Source of the DNA: Oceanicella sp. SM1341
GTDB lineage: Bacteria > Pseudomonadota > Alphaproteobacteria > Rhodobacterales > Rhodobacteraceae
DNA length: 64,000 nucleotides
Reading direction: 5' to 3'
NCBI RefSeq assembly: GCF_003448965.1
Contig: NZ_QRGC01000008.1
Span: forward strand, 62,001 to 126,000
Part shown: positions 59,915 through 64,000 of the stretch, in pieces
Numbering within the stretch: position 1 is the first letter of the stretch
Layout of the letters: every line of letters starts with the position of its first letter
The notes under the pieces: model-generated
What the model saw: the letters and a program-made list of their open reading frames with translations, nothing else
The model's database searches: none
Told to the model about the DNA's origin: nothing
Position numbers and translations under genes: made by a program

Positions 59915-60973
59915 ATGAAGCACGCACTCTCCGCCTCCGCGGCGCTGATGGCCGGTGGCATGAGCCTGGCCGGCATGATGGCCCTCCCCGCCCTCGCGCA
60001 GGACAGTCTCACCTTCACCTCCTACGGCGGCACCTACCAGGAAGCACAGCGCAAGGCCCTGCTCGACCCGGTGGAGGAGGAGATGGGCATCACCATCCGC
60101 GAGGACACGCTCACCGGCATCGCCGAGGTGCGCGCCCAGGTGCTGGCCGGCGCCGTCACCTGGGACATCGTCGACCTCGGGGTGAACGACTGCGCCCTCG
60201 CCCAGGCCGAGGGCCTTTTCGAACCGCTGGATTATTCGATTATCTCCACGGAAGGCTTCAAGGACACGGCCTATGCCGAGACCTGGGCCGGCACCATCTA
60301 CTACTCCACCACGCTGGCCTATAACCCCGAGTATCTCGAGGCGAAACCGCAGAGCTGGGCCGACTTCTGGGACGTGGAGAATTTCCCCGGTGCGCGCGCC
60401 CTGCAGAACACCCCCGGCGGCAATCTCGAGATCGCGCTCATGGCCGACGGCGTCGCCCCGGAGGATGTCTACCCGATGCTCGAGACCCCCGAGGGCATCG
60501 ACCGCGCCTTCGCCAAGCTCGAGGAGATCAAGCCCGACATCGCCGTGTGGTGGACCACCGGCGCACAGTCCGCCCAGCTCATCGCCGACGGCGAGGTCGA
60601 CATGGAATCGATCTGGAACGGCCGGCTCGACGCGGTGAAGGCCTCCGGCGTGCCGGCGGAGCAGACCTTCAACCAGGCCATCCTCGCGCTCGACTGCCTC
60701 GCCATCCCCAAGGGCGCGCCCAACAAGGACCTGGCGATGAAGGTGCTCGGCCGCATCCTCGCGCCCGACCTGCAGGCAAACCTGCCGGCGCTGATCAACT
60801 ACGGCCCCACCACCTCGCTCGCCTTCGACGAGGGCAAGATCACCGAGGAGCAGACCGCCATCAGCCCCTCCGCGCCCGAGAACATCGCGCTGCAGCTGCC
60901 CACCGACCCCGACTTCTGGGCCGCCAACCGCCCCGCCATCCAGGAGCGCTGGGACGCCTTCATGACGCAGTGA
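59915..60973 (+). CDS. Polyamine-type ABC transporter, periplasmic binding protein (PotD/PotF-like)
   Basis: A 352-residue periplasmic protein. The signal peptide ends near LPALA-QD. The mature start SLTFTSYGGTYQEAQRKALLDP, the central TYYST-like TIYYSTTLAYNPE, SWADFWDVENFPG and GRLDAVKASG are typical of PotD/PotF-like binders for putrescine, spermidine or related compounds. A GGGTAAAAG site lies just before the ATG. It begins a four-gene transporter operon divergent from the XRE-cupin regulator. The ligand is inferred from family and context. Confidence 0.9.
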   Translation: MKHALSASAALMAGGMSLAGMMALPALAQDSLTFTSYGGTYQEAQRKALLDPVEEEMGITIREDTLTGIAEVRAQVLAGAVTWDIVDLGVNDCALAQAEGLFEPLDYSIISTEGFKDTAYAETWAGTIYYSTTLAYNPEYLEAKPQSWADFWDVENFPGARALQNTPGGNLEIALMADGVAPEDVYPMLETPEGIDRAFAKLEEIKPDIAVWWTTGAQSAQLIADGEVDMESIWNGRLDAVKASGVPAEQTFNQAILALDCLAIPKGAPNKDLAMKVLGRILAPDLQANLPALINYGPTTSLAFDEGKITEEQTAISPSAPENIALQLPTDPDFWAANRPAIQERWDAFMTQ

Positions 60974-61055
60974 GCCCCGCGCTCACCCAAGGGGCCCGGC
61001 CGCCCGCGGCCGGCCCCGCATCGCGCTTTCCCCAGGCACAGGAGACAGCCCCCGG

Positions 61056-62174
61056 ATGACCCCCCTTGCCGCCACGGCCCCCGCCCCCGCAGCCACCGCG
61101 CCCGCCCCCCGGGCCGAGCCCATCGCCATCACCGGCGTCACCAAGACCTACGGGCTGTTCCACGCCCTCGAGGACGTGAACCTCGAGATCGGCGCCGGCG
61201 AGTTCCTCACCCTGCTCGGCCCCTCCGGCTCGGGCAAGACCACGCTGCTGATGGTGCTCGCCGGCTTCACCCGCCCCAGCCGCGGCCGGCTCACCGTGGG
61301 CGGCACCGACATGACCCGCGTCGCCCCCCACAAGCGCGACTTCGGCATGGTCTTCCAGAATTACGCGCTCTTTCCCCACATGAACGTGGCGGCGAACGTG
61401 GCCTACCCGCTGAAGCTGCGCCGCCTGCCCCGCGCGCAGGTGGAGGCGCAGGTGCGCCGCGCGCTCGACCTCGTGCAGCTCTCCCACCTCGCCGATCGCA
61501 ACATCTCCGCCCTCTCCGGCGGCCAGAAACAGCGCATCGCGCTGGCCCGCGCCGTGGTGTTCGAGCCCCGGGTGCTGCTGATGGACGAGCCGCTCTCCGC
61601 GCTCGACAAGAACCTGCGCGAGCGCATGCAGATCGAGATCCGCGCCCTGCACGACAAGCTCGGCATCACCACGGTCTACGTGACGCACGACCAGCGCGAG
61701 GCCCTCACCATGTCCGACCGGATCGTGGTGATCGACCGCGGCCGCGTCTCGCAGGTCGACACGCCGCGCGCGCTCTACGAGCGCCCCGCAAACGCCTTCG
61801 TGGCCGATTTCATCGGCGAATCCACCCTGCTGCCGGTCACCCCCGGCCCAGGCGGCCACGCCTTCGAGGGCACGCCCCTCAAGACCTCCCGCCCGGTGGC
61901 CGACGCGGCCTTCCTCGTCATCCGCCCGGAGAAGCTCGAGTTCGCCGAGCCCGGCATGGAGGCGGAGCACAACCTCTTCACCGGCCTGCTGAAATCGGTG
62001 ATCTACCAGGGCGAGACCCTGCTGGCGCAGGTCGATATCGGCGCCGACCAGGTGATCATGCTGCGCCGCACCACGCGCCGCGAGATCCTCGCCCGCATGC
62101 CCGAGCCCGGCCAGCGCATCACCCTCGCGCTGCACGCCGATGACACGATCCTCGTGCCGGAGCGCCCGGCATGA
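61056..62174 (+). CDS. Polyamine-type ABC transporter ATPase (PotA-like)
   Basis: A 372-residue ATPase with an Ala/Pro-rich leader of about 20 residues, then GPSGSGKTT, LSGGQKQRIALARAV, LLMDEPLSALDKNLRE and VTHDQREAL. A C-terminal TOBE domain (about 265-372) contains FLVIRPEKLEF. The order binding protein, ATPase, permease, permease is typical of potFGHI-type operons. It overlaps the next permease by four bases. Confidence 0.92.
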   Translation: MTPLAATAPAPAATAPAPRAEPIAITGVTKTYGLFHALEDVNLEIGAGEFLTLLGPSGSGKTTLLMVLAGFTRPSRGRLTVGGTDMTRVAPHKRDFGMVFQNYALFPHMNVAANVAYPLKLRRLPRAQVEAQVRRALDLVQLSHLADRNISALSGGQKQRIALARAVVFEPRVLLMDEPLSALDKNLRERMQIEIRALHDKLGITTVYVTHDQREALTMSDRIVVIDRGRVSQVDTPRALYERPANAFVADFIGESTLLPVTPGPGGHAFEGTPLKTSRPVADAAFLVIRPEKLEFAEPGMEAEHNLFTGLLKSVIYQGETLLAQVDIGADQVIMLRRTTRREILARMPEPGQRITLALHADDTILVPERPA

Positions 62175-63118
62175 CCGCGGCGCCCGATACCACCACCCGC
62201 CTGCCCCGCGCCCGCGAGGCCGAGGGCGACACGCAGGCCCGCGCCCGTGAGGGCGACACACAGGCCCGCCGCATCCGCCGCGAGGAGCTGCGCGACCGGC
62301 TCTCCCTCGCCGCCCTCTCGCTGCCCGCGCTGCTGCTGGTGGGGGTGCTGGTGTTCCTGCCGGTGGGCTGGCTGTTCGGGCTGTCGCTGGTCTCGGAGGG
62401 GCAGTTCAGCTTCATCCACTACCAGCGCCTGCTCGAGCCCGCCTATCGCAACATCTTCTCGATGACCTTCGAGATCAGCTTCCTCGTCACCGCGCTGGCC
62501 CTCCTGCTGGGCTACCCGCTCTCCTACCTGCTCAGCCAGATGCCGCCGCGCGCCGCCGCGCTGCTGATGATCCTGGTGATGCTGCCGTTCTGGACCTCGA
62601 TCCTGGTGCGCACCTATGCCTGGATGGTGCTGCTGCAGCGCCGCGGGCTGGTGAACGGCTGGCTCATCGACCTCGGCCTCATCGACACGCCGCTGCGGCT
62701 GGTGAACAACTACACCGGCACGGTGATCGGCATGCTGCACGTGATGCTGCCCTTCATGGTGCTGCCGCTGTTCTCCTCGCTGCGCGCGGTCGACGTGTCG
62801 CTGATGCGCGCGGCCTCCAGCCTCGGCGCCGGGCCGGTGAAGGCGTTCTGGACCGTGTTCTTCCCGCTCTCGCTGCCCGGCGTGATGGCCGGCAGCCTGC
62901 TGGTGTTCGTGCTCTGCCTCGGCTTCTACGTGACACCGGCGCTGCTCGGCGGCGGCAAGGTGATCATGGTGTCGATGAAGATCCAGCAGAACGCGGCGAT
63001 GTATTTCGACTGGGGCGCCGCCTCCGCCCTCGGCGTGGTGCTGCTCGGGGTCACGGTGGCGCTGTTCTGGCTGCTCGGCCGCGTCACGCGCATCGAGCGC
63101 GTCTTCGGAGGGCTCTGA
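62171..63118 (+). CDS. Polyamine-type ABC transporter permease, first subunit (PotB-like)
   Basis: A 315-residue permease with six predicted helices. The first begins near residue 47 (LSLPALLLVGVLVFLPVGWL), and the coupling loop is MRAASSLGAGPVKAFWTVFFPLSLPG. Residues 18-35 are a perfect-frame duplication: EGDTQARAR followed by EGDTQARRI, encoded by a 27-bp tandem repeat in the cytoplasmic N-terminus. It forms a heterodimer with the next gene product, which starts one base after this stop. Confidence 0.92.
   Translation: MTAAPDTTTRLPRAREAEGDTQARAREGDTQARRIRREELRDRLSLAALSLPALLLVGVLVFLPVGWLFGLSLVSEGQFSFIHYQRLLEPAYRNIFSMTFEISFLVTALALLLGYPLSYLLSQMPPRAAALLMILVMLPFWTSILVRTYAWMVLLQRRGLVNGWLIDLGLIDTPLRLVNNYTGTVIGMLHVMLPFMVLPLFSSLRAVDVSLMRAASSLGAGPVKAFWTVFFPLSLPGVMAGSLLVFVLCLGFYVTPALLGGGKVIMVSMKIQQNAAMYFDWGAASALGVVLLGVTVALFWLLGRVTRIERVFGGL
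62222..62275. repeat. 27-bp in-frame tandem duplication in the permease gene
   Basis: GAGGGCGACACGCAGGCC and the next nine bases are repeated at 62249 with a few changes. It adds nine residues to the unconserved cytoplasmic leader of the permease. Confidence 0.7.
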
Positions 63119-63119
63119 C

Positions 63120-63938
63120 ATGCTGCGTTCGCCCGCGTCGGAGACGCAAGTCACCCATCTCGGCCGGCTCTGGCTCTACCTCCTGGCGGCCGCGGTGCTG
63201 GTGTTCCTCGTGGCGCCGGTGCTGGTGGTGGTGCCGATGTCCTTCTCGGATTCGCGCTACCTGCGCTTCCCGCCCGAGGGCTTCAGCCTGCGCTGGTACG
63301 AGAACTACTTCGCCTCGCTGGAATGGGTGCAGGCCACGCTCACCTCCTTCAAGGTGGCCGCCCTCGTCACCCTGCTCGCAACCCCGCTCGGCGTGGCGGC
63401 GGCCTACGGGCTCAACCAGTCGCGCCTGCGCGGGGCGCGGGTGCTCAGCCTGATGCTCATCAGCCCGCTCATCGTGCCGGTGATCATCCTCGCCATCGGG
63501 GTGTTCTACCTCTACGCCCGGCTGGAGCTGGTGAACACGGTCACCGGGCTGGTGCTGGCGCATGCCGCCCTCGCCCTGCCCTTCGTGGTGGTCACCACCA
63601 CCTCCGGGCTGCAGCAGTTTGACCCGGCGCAGGAGCGCGCGGCCCGCAGCCTCGGCGCCAGCCGCTGGACGGCCTTCCTCACCGTCACCCTGCCGCAGCT
63701 GCGCGGCGCGGTGGTCTCCGGGGCGCTCTTCGCCTTCATCACCTCGCTCGACGAGGTGGTGATCTCGGTGTTCATCGCCGGCGGCGAGAACATGACCCTG
63801 CCGCGGCGCATGTTCTCCGGCCTGCGCGACCAGGTCGACCCCACCATCGCCGCCATCTCCTCGATGCTGATCGGGCTCTCGGTGGTGCTGCTGCTGGTCT
63901 CCGTGGCGCTCGGGGGGCGCAAGGGCGGGCGGGGCTGA
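63120..63938 (+). CDS. Polyamine-type ABC transporter permease, second subunit (PotC-like)
   Basis: A 272-residue permease with six helices. Features are PVLVVVPMSFSDSRYLRFPPEGFSLRWY after helix 1, and the coupling loop ERAARSLGASRWTAFLTVTLPQLRG. FITSLDEVVISVFIAGGENMTLPRRMF is the hallmark of PotC/PotI-type permeases. It ends the transporter operon; its stop codon lies in the loop of a strong hairpin. Confidence 0.94.
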   Translation: MLRSPASETQVTHLGRLWLYLLAAAVLVFLVAPVLVVVPMSFSDSRYLRFPPEGFSLRWYENYFASLEWVQATLTSFKVAALVTLLATPLGVAAAYGLNQSRLRGARVLSLMLISPLIVPVIILAIGVFYLYARLELVNTVTGLVLAHAALALPFVVVTTTSGLQQFDPAQERAARSLGASRWTAFLTVTLPQLRGAVVSGALFAFITSLDEVVISVFIAGGENMTLPRRMFSGLRDQVDPTIAAISSMLIGLSVVLLLVSVALGGRKGGRG

Positions 63939-63948
63939 GGCCCCGCCC
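63927..63948. terminator. Bidirectional terminator with the permease stop codon in its loop
   Basis: GGGCGGGGC and GCCCCGCCC pair over 9 bp around the loop TGAG, which contains the stop codon of the last transporter gene. It lies between that gene and a convergent minus-strand gene. Confidence 0.6.
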
Positions 63949-63957
63949 CTTCCCCGC

Positions 63958-64000
63958 TCAGATATCCACGGCGATCTTGCCGAAATGCCCGCCGCCGGCC
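63958..64000 (-). CDS. C-terminal end of a probable zinc-binding dehydrogenase/quinone oxidoreductase (partial)
   Basis: The last 13 codons of a minus-strand gene that continues beyond the window. They read GGGHFGKIAVDI at the end, and a C-terminal GKI-hydrophobic tail is common in medium-chain dehydrogenases of the quinone oxidoreductase group. Too little is present for a firm call. Confidence 0.4.
   Translation of the reverse strand, partial: AGGGHFGKIAVDI

Noticed and set aside
1-64000. tRNA, rRNA, insertion sequences, prophage or integrative-element ends
   Set aside because: I looked for tRNA-like clover leaves, transposase motifs, long terminal inverted repeats and phage structural genes and saw none. 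Absence is by eye only.

Overview
This 64 kb window is very GC-rich chromosome-like DNA (about 70% or more G+C by eye) from what is most likely an alphaproteobacterium, probably of the Rhodobacterales. That assignment is inference. It rests on the density of ABC uptake operons, the soxBDAG sarcosine oxidase order, a taurine:pyruvate-type aminotransferase and the G+C content. I see no rRNA, tRNA, phage, IS element or CRISPR array. Almost every gene belongs to an uptake-and-catabolism module, and many neighbours overlap by the 4-bp ATGA/GTGA arrangement that marks translationally coupled operons.

Layout. (1) 1-998: the tail of an unknown gene and a PfkB sugar kinase. (2) 1551-8736 (-): a three-gene phosphorelay made of a 1657-residue pseudokinase/AAA/GAF/histidine kinase, a receiver-PAS-histidine kinase and a FixJ/LuxR-type response regulator. 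(3) 8834-11028 (-): a polar amino-acid ABC transporter. (4) 11603-16952 (+): a Ugp-like ABC transporter with a metallophosphoesterase, probably taking up and cleaving a phosphodiester. (5) 17152-24888 (+): a FadR-type regulator, an Rbs-like sugar ABC transporter whose ATPase carries a GAF-like tail, a D-apionate lactonase-like enzyme and a D-erythronate dehydrogenase-like enzyme, pointing to sugar-acid or branched-sugar catabolism. (6) 24969-25358 (-): DoxX.

(7) 25746-38721: a divergent regulon that I consider the most novel part. One arm (-) encodes a dipeptide-type ABC transporter, an M20 hydrolase and two M24-fold hydrolases. The other arm (+) encodes a GntR regulator, a class I glutamine amidotransferase-like hydrolase, a third M24-fold protein and a taurine:pyruvate-like aminotransferase. 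The motif TGGTATACCA lies in the promoter of each arm. All three M24 proteins lack the canonical metal ligands. (8) 39684-46225 (-): a ureide-type operon (AllA-like lyase, PuuE-like allantoinase, polar ABC transporter, NAD-dependent epimerase, SDR) with a divergent GntR regulator. (9) 47470-48573 (-): a Fic protein whose start region lies in a 29-bp inverted repeat.

(10) 48903-56805: an aldehyde dehydrogenase, a GlxA/SouR-like regulator and soxBDAG for sarcosine oxidation. (11) 56951-63938: a small secreted protein, a PuuB-like FAD oxidase, a PuuR-like regulator and a Pot-type polyamine ABC transporter. The window ends inside the 3' end of a dehydrogenase-like gene.

Structured intergenic DNA is a second theme. 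There is a nine-copy, 27-bp-period palindromic array at 58911-59142, a five-copy 39-bp array at 15891-16084, a 110-bp tandem duplication at 47077-47305 and at least four copies of a dispersed GC hairpin. Starts were chosen from Shine-Dalgarno sites, overlaps and family length. Functions are from motif recognition only; no database search was possible.
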